Below, in pieces: positions 37,690 through 46,050 of a stretch of 64,000 nucleotides of DNA (within the stretch, counting starts at the first letter, position 1; the number at the start of each line of letters is the position of its first letter). The position numbers were made by a program, and so were the translations under genes. The stretch is from Domibacillus tundrae (GTDB taxonomy: Bacteria; Bacillota; Bacilli; Bacillales; Domibacillaceae). The stretch spans positions 205,758-269,757 of the forward strand of contig NZ_LAJA01000014.1 in assembly GCF_000970675.1 (NCBI RefSeq), given 5' to 3'. The notes beneath the pieces were generated by a model, which did not search any database, was not told the origin of the DNA, and saw only the letters and a list, made by a program, of their open reading frames with translations.

Positions 37690-37888
37690 GTCGCGTTTTC
37701 ACGCCTGCGCCACATGCCGTCATTTCCAGGCCGTCAAACTGCCGGAAAAAATGATGTACAGATGCCGCCGGCTCGGATTCGAAACGAATCCGGGCTACCG
37801 GTTTGACTGCTGGGACCCGAAAGAACAGGTGGAAAAATTAATGAAAAAGGAGCGATTGGATGATCGTCACAACAGATTGGCTGAATGA
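37676..37888 (+). CDS. Small four-cysteine protein
   Basis: A 70-residue protein with a likely metal site: C-A-T-C near residue 11, then M-Y-R-C-R-R-L-G-F and F-D-C-W-D. GTG start inside the last codons of dynA (GTGACATCTCGTAA overlap), with GGGAGC upstream. Its end overlaps the start of the sulfurtransferase gene, so the three are translationally coupled. Function unknown; a zinc-ribbon-like fold is inferred from the cysteines. Confidence 0.65.
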   Translation: MTSRKSRFHACATCRHFQAVKLPEKMMYRCRRLGFETNPGYRFDCWDPKEQVEKLMKKERLDDRHNRLAE

Positions 37889-38684
37889 AAAAAAAGAACA
37901 AGTTGTTGTTTTTGACTGCCGGTTTAATTTAGCTGATCTGGCAGAAGGAGCGGCATTATATGAACATAGCCATATTCCTGGTGCTTATTATGCTCATTTG
38001 GATCACCACTTATCCGGTGAAAAAGGAAAAGGTGGCGGCCGTCATCCGCTGCCAGATATGAATGTGTTTGGAGCGTTTATGGAAAGCTGCGGTGTATCGG
38101 ATGACACGATAGTCGTTGCATATGATGACGGCGTGTCGATGTTTGCCGGACGGCTTTGGTGGCTTTTAACGTATGCGGGGCACAAAAATGTCTGCATAGT
38201 AGATGGAGGGTTTTCCGCTTGGATGAAAGAAGGTTTACCTGTTACCGCAGAACGTCCAGAACGTCGTACAGGCCAACTAACGCTTCATCTTCAGCACAGC
38301 ATGATTGTGACAGTCGACGAAGTCGCGGCTGGAAACACGCTGTTAATGGATTCGCGCGCACCAGAGCGTTATTTGGGTGAAACCGAACCGCTTGACCGTG
38401 TGCCGGGCCACATTCCTGGTGCGATCAATCGATTTTTTGCAGAAGCGATGGAAAACGGCAGATGGAAACCTGCCTCTGAACAGAAAAAGCGCTTTACCGG
38501 CATCCAAGCCGATGAACCGGTCATTGTATACTGCGGGTCCGGTGTGTCCGCCACGCCAAACATTATCGCACTGAAGCAAGCGGGTTACAGCAATGTAAAA
38601 TTATATCCGGGCAGCTACAGTGACTGGTCAAATGACAAGTCGCGCCCGATTGAAACAGAAAGGCGAGATATTCATGACGAATGA
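37860..38684 (+). CDS. Sulfurtransferase (tandem rhodanese, thiosulfate/3-mercaptopyruvate type)
   Basis: A 274-residue protein of two rhodanese domains. The second carries the catalytic Cys225 in V-Y-C-G-S-G-V-S-A-T; the first has the inactive-domain pattern with F-D-C-R-F and D-D-G-V-S-M-F-A-G-R. G-H-I-P-G-A and the terminal G-S-Y-S-D-W complete the family signatures. C-G-S-G-V is closer to the mercaptopyruvate type than to C-R-K-G-V thiosulfate enzymes, but the substrate is uncertain. AAAAGGAGCG ribosome site; overlaps both neighbours. Confidence 0.85.
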   Translation: MIVTTDWLNEKKEQVVVFDCRFNLADLAEGAALYEHSHIPGAYYAHLDHHLSGEKGKGGGRHPLPDMNVFGAFMESCGVSDDTIVVAYDDGVSMFAGRLWWLLTYAGHKNVCIVDGGFSAWMKEGLPVTAERPERRTGQLTLHLQHSMIVTVDEVAAGNTLLMDSRAPERYLGETEPLDRVPGHIPGAINRFFAEAMENGRWKPASEQKKRFTGIQADEPVIVYCGSGVSATPNIIALKQAGYSNVKLYPGSYSDWSNDKSRPIETERRDIHDE

Positions 38685-39576
38685 AAAATTATTGCTTGTG
38701 GACGGAATGGCCCTTCTGTTCCGTTCATTTTTTCAAACCGCTCCAAGCGGCCGGTTTATGATCAATGAACGAGGAGTGCCGACAAATGCCGTACAAGGGC
38801 TGATCCGCCATTTGTTTGCGGCAGCGGATCAAATTCAGCCGACACACATTACTGTCTGCTGGGATATGGGAAAAGATACATTCCGGACCGACATGTTTGA
38901 TTCGTATAAAGCACATCGCCCGGCACCGCCGGTTGAGCTCGTGCCGCAGTTTGATTTGGCCCAGGAAGCGACGGCCGCGTTTTCTCTTCATAACGCAGGC
39001 GTGAAAAATTATGAAGCAGATGACTGTATCGGCACCATTTCAAAATGGACAAAAGGCATTGAAACATACATCTTGACGGGTGACCGGGATTTATTACAGC
39101 TGTTGAATGGCCATAATTTTGTTTGGCTTTTGCAGACGGGCTACGGCAATTGGAAGTCATATGACGCGGCCTTGTTTCGCGAGGAATATGGCATTGAACC
39201 TGAGCAATTTCATTATGTAAAAGCGCTCATGGGCGATGCAGCGGACGGATATCCAGGCGTAAAAGGCATTGGTGAAAAAACAGCGCTTAAGCTTATTCGC
39301 GAGTTTGGAACGACAGATGGCGTGTTAGAAGGGCTTAGTCAATTAACCCCATCTGTTCAAAAAAAGCTCATCGATGGAGAAGAGATGCTCCGGATGTCGG
39401 AAAAATTAGCGGAAATTCATTGTGATGTCCCCCTGGAATGGACGATGGAAAAAGCGGTTTTTACCGGTGCAAATGAAAAGGCGCTTTCGTTTATTGAAAG
39501 GAACGGAATGAAAGGTTTGTCACGTTTTGCCCGCCATACAGGTTATGTCGAAGTGGATCCTTTTGGCATTGAATAG
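38674..39576 (+). CDS. ypcP: 5'-3' exonuclease (YpcP family)
   Basis: A 300-residue stand-alone counterpart of the DNA polymerase I 5'-nuclease domain, processing flaps and RNA primers. Metal-site motifs: L-L-V-D-G-M-A at the start, Y-E-A-D-D-C-I-G-T, L-T-G-D-R-D-L, and the helix-hairpin-helix K-G-I-G-E-K-T-A. The ATG at 38674 follows AAAGGCGAG and overlaps the stop of the sulfurtransferase; an upstream in-frame Met at 38620 would lie inside that gene. Confidence 0.9.
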   Translation: MTNEKLLLVDGMALLFRSFFQTAPSGRFMINERGVPTNAVQGLIRHLFAAADQIQPTHITVCWDMGKDTFRTDMFDSYKAHRPAPPVELVPQFDLAQEATAAFSLHNAGVKNYEADDCIGTISKWTKGIETYILTGDRDLLQLLNGHNFVWLLQTGYGNWKSYDAALFREEYGIEPEQFHYVKALMGDAADGYPGVKGIGEKTALKLIREFGTTDGVLEGLSQLTPSVQKKLIDGEEMLRMSEKLAEIHCDVPLEWTMEKAVFTGANEKALSFIERNGMKGLSRFARHTGYVEVDPFGIE

Positions 39577-39754
39577 GAGAAAATAACTACATACCATTGG
39601 CAATGAAAGACAAATTATGTCATAATAAAACGATTTTAATGGCCTGCTCCAACAGGAAGGGAGTAAAGGGATGAAAAGGTGGAATATTTTGGGGGTTATT
39701 GGCATAACCTTATTAACAATCGCACTTGATTTATAGTTTATTCAAGGACGGCAT

Positions 39755-40492
39755 GTGCCTCTTATTTGGGTGCTGCTTATCATTCCATGCCTGATGCTTA
39801 TTCATACATACCCAACATGGAGAGCGGCCATTTCTCTTGGTTTGCTTTTTTCTGCCATTAAATACGGCATTGAATTGACGATCGGCCACTGGTCCACGGA
39901 GGAATCCATTTATTTGATCAGCGGCTCGCTTATGAATGCCGCTATTTTTTATACAGCCGCATTTTTCCGTGTGCGCTATGAGGAAGTGCTCGGCGAATTA
40001 AAAAAACTGACGTATATAGATCCGTTAACCGGGTTACATAATCGGCGATTTTTTGAAGAACATATGACAGAGTCCCTTAAGCAGTCTGCACAAAAACAAA
40101 GCACAATTTTACTCATCCTGCTTGATTTGGATCATTTTAAAAAAGTAAACGACACATATGGCCATGTATGCGGGGATCTTGTGTTAAAAGAAACGGGAGA
40201 AGCCATTCGCCGAAACATCCATACGACCGATGCAGTCGTGCGTCTCGGCGGAGAAGAATTTGCTCTCATCAGCCAAGACATCACAATGAAAGATGGGATT
40301 GTCATGTTCGACCGGATCATTCGAGAGGTTGAACAGTTACATGTTATCTACAAAGAAAAAGCGGTGCCGGTTACAATCAGCGCGGGCATCGCTATTCATG
40401 AAGGAGAGACAAGTGAGGCGTTTATCGATAAAGCGGACCGGGCATTATATGAAGCAAAACGTTCCGGGCGCAATCGGCTGGTTGTCTCTTAG
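39755..40492 (+). CDS. GGDEF-domain diguanylate cyclase, N-terminus interrupted by an amber codon
   Basis: The C-terminal GGDEF domain (about residues 85-243) is intact: L-D-L-D-H-F-K-K-V-N-D and R-L-G-G-E-E-F. About 70 hydrophobic residues precede it (three membrane helices). The frame extends in register upstream to an ATG at 39671 with GGAAGGGAGTAAAGG before it, but TAG at 39734-39736 interrupts it after 21 codons (the first membrane helix). Reinitiation at GTG 39755, with AAGGACGG nearby, would give this 245-residue product. So either a shortened cyclase or a pseudogene. It overlaps the end of the converging RNase H gene by 4 bases. Confidence 0.65.
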   Translation: MPLIWVLLIIPCLMLIHTYPTWRAAISLGLLFSAIKYGIELTIGHWSTEESIYLISGSLMNAAIFYTAAFFRVRYEEVLGELKKLTYIDPLTGLHNRRFFEEHMTESLKQSAQKQSTILLILLDLDHFKKVNDTYGHVCGDLVLKETGEAIRRNIHTTDAVVRLGGEEFALISQDITMKDGIVMFDRIIREVEQLHVIYKEKAVPVTISAGIAIHEGETSEAFIDKADRALYEAKRSGRNRLVVS

Positions 40493-40875
40493 CGATTAGC
40501 CCGGATCGCGTTTTTCGCTTCCTGATCGGCCTTGTTTTGCTTCGAGGGAATCCATTTCACAAAAAAAAGTGGAAACTCGTCCGCCAGCGTTAAAATCGTT
40601 TGAAGAAGCGGCTTATAGACCGGCTTGTGAATATATTCTTTTTCAATTGCAGCAACGACTGTTTGTGAATCGCTTCTCAGTGAAATCGTCTGGGCGCCCC
40701 GTTCTTTACATAGCTCCAGCGCTTTAATGACAGCTGTAAATTCGGCTTCGTGCGTATCCATTTCGCCAAGCGGGATGGAAAAGCGCTCTATTTTGCCGTC
40801 CCGGCGAATCACAATGCCCGCTCCTGCTCGTCCTGGGTCGCCGGTAGACGCCCCGTCTGTATATACTTCAAACAT
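40489..40875 (-). CDS. ypdQ: Ribonuclease HI family protein (YpdQ)
   Basis: A 128-residue RNase H fold. Catalytic residues in order: Asp in V-Y-T-D-G-A-S, Glu in H-E-A-E-F-T-A-V, Asp in L-R-S-D-S-Q, and the distal Asp in N-K-A-D-Q-E-A-K. It should cleave RNA in RNA-DNA hybrids. GGGGGAA ribosome site. As in B. subtilis it sits next to ypeP and near ypcP. Confidence 0.85.
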   Translation of the reverse strand: MFEVYTDGASTGDPGRAGAGIVIRRDGKIERFSIPLGEMDTHEAEFTAVIKALELCKERGAQTISLRSDSQTVVAAIEKEYIHKPVYKPLLQTILTLADEFPLFFVKWIPSKQNKADQEAKNAIRANR

Positions 40876-40926
40876 ATCGATTCCCCCGATCTTTTCTTTC
40901 TTATTTTAAAGAATGGAGGCAGCGAA

Positions 40927-41583
40927 ATGCAAATGACAATCCGTTTTATTTATGACTTTAAAGGCGTGAAGACAGCGTTCACGTCAGATCCGACAGACCG
41001 GCAGCTCGTGTTGAAAACAGCGGATGACTTGCTGAAAACGGGTCGCGTAAAAGAAATCGCCGTAATCGATGAGCTTGGTCAGGAATGGACGCTGAAAGAA
41101 TTTAAAAAACTAAACGAACAGCTGGACGAAGAACCAGAAAAAATTACTGTCTTATTTGATGGCGGGTTTGATGTGGAGTCAAATCGGGCTGGCGTCGGAA
41201 CCGCAATTTATTATTCAAAAGGCGGCAAGCGGTACCGGTTGCGTGAAAATGCCCATTTTGACGGCCTTGAGTCCAACAACGAATCAGAGTATGCGGCGCT
41301 TTATTTTGCTATGCAAAAACTTGAAGAACTTGGTGTCAAAGGTCAGCCTGTCACCATTACGGGGGACTCCCTAACCGTATTAAATCAGCTCGGTGGCGAC
41401 TGGCCATGTTATGAAGAAAGCCATGCCCGATTTCTTGCACGGATCGAAGAAAAATTCGCTGCTATGCGAATTAAGCCACTTTACAAACCCGTTGATAGAA
41501 GGCACAATAAAGAAGCTGACCAGCTTGCGCGGCAAGCACTTCTTGGCACAGCGATCTCAAGCCATACTGAGATCGGGACTTAA
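40927..41583 (+). CDS. ypeP: RNase H-like (reverse-transcriptase-like domain) protein YpeP
   Basis: A 218-residue protein: an N-terminal domain of about 75 residues (T-I-R-F-I-Y-D-F-K-G) followed by an RNase H-like domain with V-L-F-D-G-G-F-D, N-E-S-E-Y-A-A-L and T-G-D-S-L, and N-K-E-A-D-Q-L-A. All four acidic positions of RNase HI are present. The ATG at 40927 follows TGGAGGC; the longer frame upstream overlaps ypdQ on the other strand and is not credible. Confidence 0.83.
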   Translation: MQMTIRFIYDFKGVKTAFTSDPTDRQLVLKTADDLLKTGRVKEIAVIDELGQEWTLKEFKKLNEQLDEEPEKITVLFDGGFDVESNRAGVGTAIYYSKGGKRYRLRENAHFDGLESNNESEYAALYFAMQKLEELGVKGQPVTITGDSLTVLNQLGGDWPCYEESHARFLARIEEKFAAMRIKPLYKPVDRRHNKEADQLARQALLGTAISSHTEIGT

Positions 41584-41605
41584 AGTGAAAGGTAGGTGCC
41601 ACGTT

Positions 41606-41782
41606 TTGAGCCGAACTCAATTTTTGCTCGAAGTGGAAAATCTATTGAATACGTACTGCAAAGACTGCCTCGTCAAAAGCACGTTGCGTAAAGAAAAAGG
41701 CAAAATTGCTGCCCATAAATTTTGCATTACCGAATGTACCGTCGGGGAAAAATTAAAAAAGTACGGAGATAAGTTTTCTTAA
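41606..41782 (+). CDS. ypeQ: Zinc-finger-like protein YpeQ
   Basis: A 58-residue protein with the pattern C-K-D-C...H-K-F-C-I-T-E-C-T-V-G-E-K-L-K, a probable zinc site. The small size, position right after ypeP and C-T-V-G-E-K motif fit YpeQ of B. subtilis. TTG start with AAAGGTAGGTG upstream; a longer frame from 41393 lies out of register inside ypeP. Confidence 0.72.
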   Translation: MSRTQFLLEVENLLNTYCKDCLVKSTLRKEKGKIAAHKFCITECTVGEKLKKYGDKFS

Positions 41783-41804
41783 GCCGGCCGCCGCCCGGCT
41801 TTTT
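41781..41804 (+). terminator. Terminator after ypeQ
   Basis: AAGCCGG (41781-41787) / CCGGCTT (41795-41801) and T tail; begins at the stop codon. Confidence 0.85.
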
Positions 41805-41868
41805 CCTTGTTTGCAAAGAGCAGTTATAGTACACTTTTAATGATGAGAATGTCAGGAGGAATATCCTT

Positions 41869-42288
41869 ATGCCGACACCGAGTATGGAGGATTACATAGA
41901 ACAGATTTATTTGCTGATTGATACGAAAGGATACGCACGTGTATCGGATATTGCGGGTGCGCTTTCGGTCCATCCCTCAAGCGTGACGAAAATGGTCCAG
42001 AAGCTCGATAAAGACGAGTACCTCGTCTATGAGCGATATCGCGGGCTCGTGTTAACGGCAAAAGGGCAAAAGATCGGCCAGCGTCTTGTGGAGCGGCACG
42101 ATTTGCTTGAGCGGTTTCTGTCGGTGATCGGAGTGGAGGAATCACATATTTACGAAGATGTAGAAGGAATTGAACATCATTTAAGTTCCGATTCCATTAA
42201 CCGGATCGCGGACTTGATTGAATATTTTGAAGAAGATCCGGCACGTGTTGACGCGCTGAAAAAAGTAAATGAGCGAAACAAAGAATGA
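41869..42288 (+). CDS. mntR: Manganese transport regulator MntR
   Basis: A 139-residue DtxR-family repressor that senses Mn2+. All metal ligands known in B. subtilis MntR fall at the same positions: Asp8, Glu11, His77, Glu99, Glu102 and His103. The winged helix-turn-helix is at about 20-60. AGGAGGAAT ribosome site; own terminator. No Mn transporter gene is in the window. Confidence 0.96.
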   Translation: MPTPSMEDYIEQIYLLIDTKGYARVSDIAGALSVHPSSVTKMVQKLDKDEYLVYERYRGLVLTAKGQKIGQRLVERHDLLERFLSVIGVEESHIYEDVEGIEHHLSSDSINRIADLIEYFEEDPARVDALKKVNERNKE

Positions 42289-42294
42289 ATGAAT

Positions 42295-42320
42295 CCGTCC
42301 CGTCTCGGGCGGGTTTTTTT
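42295..42320 (+). terminator. mntR terminator
   Basis: CCGTCC (42295-42300) / GGGCGG (42307-42312), one G-U, then seven T. Confidence 0.75.
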
Positions 42321-42343
42321 CCAAAATGGAGGAGGAGTCACAC

Positions 42344-43465
42344 ATGAAGATTTTAAAAATCGAACCGACACCAAGCCCGAATACGATGAAAGTCATTTTA
42401 GATGAAGAGCTCGCGGCAGGCAAAAGCACGAACTATAAGCCGGAAACAGCAGAAGGAGCGCCCGCGATCATTCAGGCGATCTTGAAAATTGATGGGGTAA
42501 AAGGCGTCTATCATGTCGCAGACTTTATCGCGCTTGAACGAAACGGGCGCTACGACTGGCAGGACATTTTACCGAATGTCCGCGCCGCGTTTGGCGAAAC
42601 TGATGCAGAGGAAAAAGAAGCGAAACCGCTTGAGCACTTTGGGGAAGTCGAAACGTCCATTCAAGTGTATAAAGGCGTCCCACTACAGTTAAAGCTTGTT
42701 TCTGCAGACGAGGAAAAACGGGTGGCGCTGCCGGATTATTGCCAGGAAGCCTTTGCGGAGCTGACAAAAGATGGCGACAATTATATTTTGGAACGCAAAT
42801 GGCAGGAATTTGGGATTCGATACGGAGAACTTGATGCAATCGCGCCGGAGTTGTTAGAGGAAGTGATGGCGGCGTATCCGAAAGAGCGCGTCGAACGGCT
42901 TGTAGAAGCAGCGAAAGCAGGCGGGCCGCTCGTCCAGCATAAAGAGCACGGTGTGAAGCCGGACAGAGACGTATGGCTTGCGGAGCCTGACTGGCGCAAA
43001 CGATATCAGCAGCTTGAACAAATGCCCGATCCGTCTATAAGCGATATGCCTCTTTTGGAAGCGGCGCTAAACGATGAAAAAGCCGCCATTCGCCGTCTTG
43101 CGGTTGTTTATGCGGGCATGATTGAAGATGAACGCATTTTGACGGTTTTGTATAAAGCACTCGATGATCCGGCTGTAACGGTCCGCCGGACAGCGGGCGA
43201 TTGCATGAGCGATCTCGGGTTTCCAGAAGCAGCGGATGCGATGACGAAGGCGCTGCAGGATAAAAGTAAAATCGTCCGCTGGCGCGCGGCTATGTTCTTG
43301 TATGAAGCAGGAGACGAACGTGCGCTGCCAGCGTTACGCGAAGCAGCCGATGATCCGGAATTTGAAGTGAAAATGCAGGTACTGATGGCCATTGAGCGAA
43401 TTGAAGGTGGCGAAGAAGCAAAAGGCTCGGTTTGGAAACAAATGACCGAAGCCCGCAAACAATAA
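42344..43465 (+). CDS. ypgR: YpgR/CvfC family protein: NifU-N domain plus HEAT repeats
   Basis: A 373-residue protein. The first 85 residues are an Nfu/NifU N-terminal-type domain (I-E-P-T-P-S-P-N-T-M-K-V), and the last 150 are HEAT-like repeats (V-T-V-R-R-T-A-G-D, I-V-R-W-R-A-A-M-F). The same architecture is called conserved virulence factor C in staphylococci and YpgR in B. subtilis; the biochemical role is not established. GGAGGAGGAG ribosome site before the ATG at 42344. Followed closely by brxA. Confidence 0.85.
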   Translation: MKILKIEPTPSPNTMKVILDEELAAGKSTNYKPETAEGAPAIIQAILKIDGVKGVYHVADFIALERNGRYDWQDILPNVRAAFGETDAEEKEAKPLEHFGEVETSIQVYKGVPLQLKLVSADEEKRVALPDYCQEAFAELTKDGDNYILERKWQEFGIRYGELDAIAPELLEEVMAAYPKERVERLVEAAKAGGPLVQHKEHGVKPDRDVWLAEPDWRKRYQQLEQMPDPSISDMPLLEAALNDEKAAIRRLAVVYAGMIEDERILTVLYKALDDPAVTVRRTAGDCMSDLGFPEAADAMTKALQDKSKIVRWRAAMFLYEAGDERALPALREAADDPEFEVKMQVLMAIERIEGGEEAKGSVWKQMTEARKQ

Positions 43466-43480
43466 AAGGGGGAAGAAAAA

Positions 43481-43912
43481 ATGAATGCATATGAAGAATA
43501 CATGAAGCAAATGGTTGTGCCGATGCGCGCTGAATTAACGAATGCCGGTTTTCAGGAGTTAACAACGGAAGAGGAAGTCAATGCGTTTATGGAGTCCGCA
43601 GAAGGAACGTCGCTTATCGTGATTAATTCCGTTTGCGGCTGTGCGGCAGGCCTTGCCCGCCCGGCAGCTGTGCAGGCGTCAATGAACGAGCACGCACCGG
43701 ATCGCCTCGTGACGGTTTTTGCCGGCCAGGACCGTGAAGCGACAGCTGCAATGCGCGCATGGATGCCGGAATTTGAACCGTCGTCTCCATCAATGGCGCT
43801 CCTAAAAGGCAATAAAGTGGTTCATTTTGTGCACCGCCACGAAATTGAAGGCCATGACCTCGGCACAATCATTGCGAATTTAACGGCGGCTTTTGACGTG
43901 AACTGCCAGTGA
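43481..43912 (+). CDS. brxA: Bacilliredoxin BrxA/BrxB family
   Basis: A 143-residue thioredoxin-fold protein that removes bacillithiol from S-bacillithiolated proteins. The active site is C-G-C (Cys52-Gly-Cys54) in N-S-V-C-G-C-A-A-G-L-A-R-P, typical of YphP (BrxA). Also F-A-G-Q-D-R-E-A-T and P-S-S-P-S-M-A-L-L-K. AGGGGGAAG ribosome site. Its stop overlaps the GTG start of the following methyltransferase, the yphP-ypiP order of B. subtilis. Confidence 0.93.
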   Translation: MNAYEEYMKQMVVPMRAELTNAGFQELTTEEEVNAFMESAEGTSLIVINSVCGCAAGLARPAAVQASMNEHAPDRLVTVFAGQDREATAAMRAWMPEFEPSSPSMALLKGNKVVHFVHRHEIEGHDLGTIIANLTAAFDVNCQ

Positions 43913-44676
43913 TTGTTACAACATCCCAGCGCGCAGGAGTTGCCGTCAAGCAAAAAGCGGCGGCACTTGCGGACACCTTTGGGGTTTTATATGTAGAACG
44001 AAACAAGCAGCCGGTGAACAAGCTGGCTGCTTTTTACGAGTGTGCGGTGCTGCTTGTCTCAAAAGAACGTCTCGAGCTGCATAGCGGCGAAGGAAACCCA
44101 TTCTTTTTTCATCCGGGTTCCGCGATGTTCCGCGTGAAGCGGCTCTTAAGCGGCGGGCAGGATGAACTGGTGAGCACATGCGGCCTTGAGCCGGGTATGT
44201 CATTTTTAGACTGCACGATGGGTCCGGCAGCTGACAGCATTACAGCCTCCGCAGCGGTTGGGGAATCCGGCCGTGTTCATTCAGTGGAAGCAAATCCGTT
44301 TATCGCCCACATTGTCCGGGAAGGCCTGACATCGTGGACGGACGGGCCGGTACCGTTACTCCAAGCGATGCAAAAGATTGATGTCGCTGCAGCCGATTAT
44401 CACACGTATTTAAAAAACGTGCCGGACGCGTCGTTTGACGTTGTGTATTTTGATCCGATGTTTGAAGAAGCGGTGGACTCAAGCGGCATCGCGCCGCTCC
44501 GGTCGTTTGCCTCATATGTCGATTTGACGATGGACGCGGTGATCGAGGCAAAACGGATTGCAAAGAAACGGATCGTGCTGAAAGATCATTTTCGCTCTGA
44601 GCGATTTGAGAAATTTGGATTTACCCAGCATATCCGTAAAACGTCCAAATTTCATTTTGGTGTGATAGAGAAATGA
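43909..44676 (+). CDS. ypiP: Class I SAM-dependent methyltransferase (YpiP, RsmJ/DUF548-like)
   Basis: A 255-residue methyltransferase. SAM motif I appears as S-F-L-D-C-T-M-G-P-A-A-D-S, motif II as V-H-S-V-E-A-N-P, and the catalytic-loop region as V-V-Y-F-D-P-M-F-E. Resemblance to RsmJ suggests an rRNA or nucleic-acid target but this is inference. GTG start within a GTGA overlap with brxA. The following 260 bases to thyA contain no gene that I can see; a TATAAT near 44904 may belong to the thyA promoter. Confidence 0.8.
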   Translation: MIVTTSQRAGVAVKQKAAALADTFGVLYVERNKQPVNKLAAFYECAVLLVSKERLELHSGEGNPFFFHPGSAMFRVKRLLSGGQDELVSTCGLEPGMSFLDCTMGPAADSITASAAVGESGRVHSVEANPFIAHIVREGLTSWTDGPVPLLQAMQKIDVAAADYHTYLKNVPDASFDVVYFDPMFEEAVDSSGIAPLRSFASYVDLTMDAVIEAKRIAKKRIVLKDHFRSERFEKFGFTQHIRKTSKFHFGVIEK

Positions 44677-44936
44677 ACTTTTTCAGTAACCTGGACGAGC
44701 GGGCAGATAAGATCGACGGAGCGCAGAGCGGTAAAGTTGAGCGCAGCGCCTGCCCCATGGAACGCGCAGCCCCGCGAATGCCGTTATTTCATTGCCTGGG
44801 CTAAGCGCTGTTCTCATACGCTTTTTCTGAAAAGCAGGATGTAAAATCATTTATTCCACTTATATAAACAATGAATAACACCCAATAATTTTTGGATTTA
44901 AGATATAATAGAATAGTTAAATTACGGCGAGGTGAT

Positions 44937-45923
44937 ATGAGGGTGGAAAAGCATCCTGAAAGAGCTTATTTGGATTTACTGCAGCATATTTTAGATAATG
45001 GCGTGAAAAAGGAAGACCGGACAGGTACAGGTACGTTAAGTGTATTTGGTTACCAAATGCGTTTTGACTTGTCCAAAGGGTTTCCATTATTAACAACAAA
45101 AAGAGTACCATTCAGCTTAGTTGCAAGCGAATTGCTGTGGTTTATTAAAGGGGATACGAATATTCGTTATTTGCTCCAGCATAATAACCACATTTGGGAT
45201 GAATGGGCGTTTAAGAGATGGATAGAATCAGGGGAGTATGGTGGCCCTGATATGACTGATTTTGGCCGTCGCTCCCTTGTAGATGAAGAATTTAACAAGG
45301 CCTATCAGGCTGAAATGCAACTATTTTGTGAGCGGGTTTTAAAGGACGATGAATTTGCCCGAAAATATGGTGAACTCGGAAATGTATACGGGAAACAGTG
45401 GCGCAATTGGACAGCATCTGATGGCGAAAAAATTGACCAATTACAAGATGTGATTGACCAGATAAAAACCAACCCAGATTCCCGCCGTTTGATTGTAAAT
45501 GCCTGGAACCCGGAAGATGTAGTGAATGCGGGGCAAAAAGGAAGCAAAGCGGCTTTGCCTCCATGTCATGTGATGTTTCAGTTCTTTGTGGCAAATGGAA
45601 AGCTAAGCTGCCAGTTAACGCAAAGAAGCCTCGATTCGCTAATTGGCTGTCCGTTCAATGTCGCTTCCTATGCGCTATTAACCCATCTAATTGCACACGA
45701 ATGCGGTTTAGAGCCAGGGGAATTTGTTCACAGCATTGGGGATGCCCATATTTACTCTAACCATCTTGAGCAAGTAAAAGAGCAGTTGACGCGTGAACCG
45801 AGGGAATTGCCGACTCTTAAGATTAATTCGGAGAAGAAGTCTTTATTCGATATTGAATTAGAAGACCTGACAATTGAGGGGTATAATCCGCATCCATCTA
45901 TTAAGGCTCCTATTGCGGTATGA
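44937..45923 (+). CDS. thyA: Thymidylate synthase ThyA
   Basis: Makes dTMP from dUMP with methylene-tetrahydrofolate. The 328-residue protein has the active-site Cys210 in [11 protein letters not shown], the nucleotide loop [10 protein letters not shown] and [10 protein letters not shown], and the N-terminal [11 protein letters not shown]. It is of the longer type with an insert around residues 90-145, as in lactobacilli. GGCGAGGTGAT ribosome site; an earlier in-frame ATG at 44892 has none. The last 280 bases and terminator recur, diverged, at 60793-61116. In B. subtilis dfrA follows thyB; here an island follows. Confidence 0.95.
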   Translation: MRVEKHPERAYLDLLQHILDNGVKKEDRTGTGTLSVFGYQMRFDLSKGFPLLTTKRVPFSLVASELLWFIKGDTNIRYLLQHNNHIWDEWAFKRWIESGEYGGPDMTDFGRRSLVDEEFNKAYQAEMQLFCERVLKDDEFARKYGELGNVYGKQWRNWTASDGEKIDQLQDVIDQIKTNPDSRRLIVNAWNPEDVVNAGQKGSKAALPPCHVMFQFFVANGKLSCQLTQRSLDSLIGCPFNVASYALLTHLIAHECGLEPGEFVHSIGDAHIYSNHLEQVKEQLTREPRELPTLKINSEKKSLFDIELEDLTIEGYNPHPSIKAPIAV

Positions 45924-45969
45924 GTGATAAAGGAAAAGACAGAACATGACACATGTTCTGTCTTTTTTT
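45643..45969 (+). repeat. Left copy of the island-flanking direct repeat (thyA 3' end plus terminator)
   Basis: Matches 60793-61116 from T-T-G-G at the I-G-C-P-F-N codons through the stop codon and terminator. The first 160 bases are nearly identical (one mismatch at most per stretch of dozens); differences increase toward the 3' end. Confidence 0.9.
45935..45969 (+). terminator. thyA terminator
   Basis: 14-bp stem 45935-45948 / 45952-45965 with 3-base loop, T run. Confidence 0.9.
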
Positions 45970-46050
45970 GCATATTAAAATGATATAATTGCATAAGGTG
46001 TAATTAAAAGGTAAATTTTGCGGTTAATAGAGTCAATATGGGGTGCTTAA

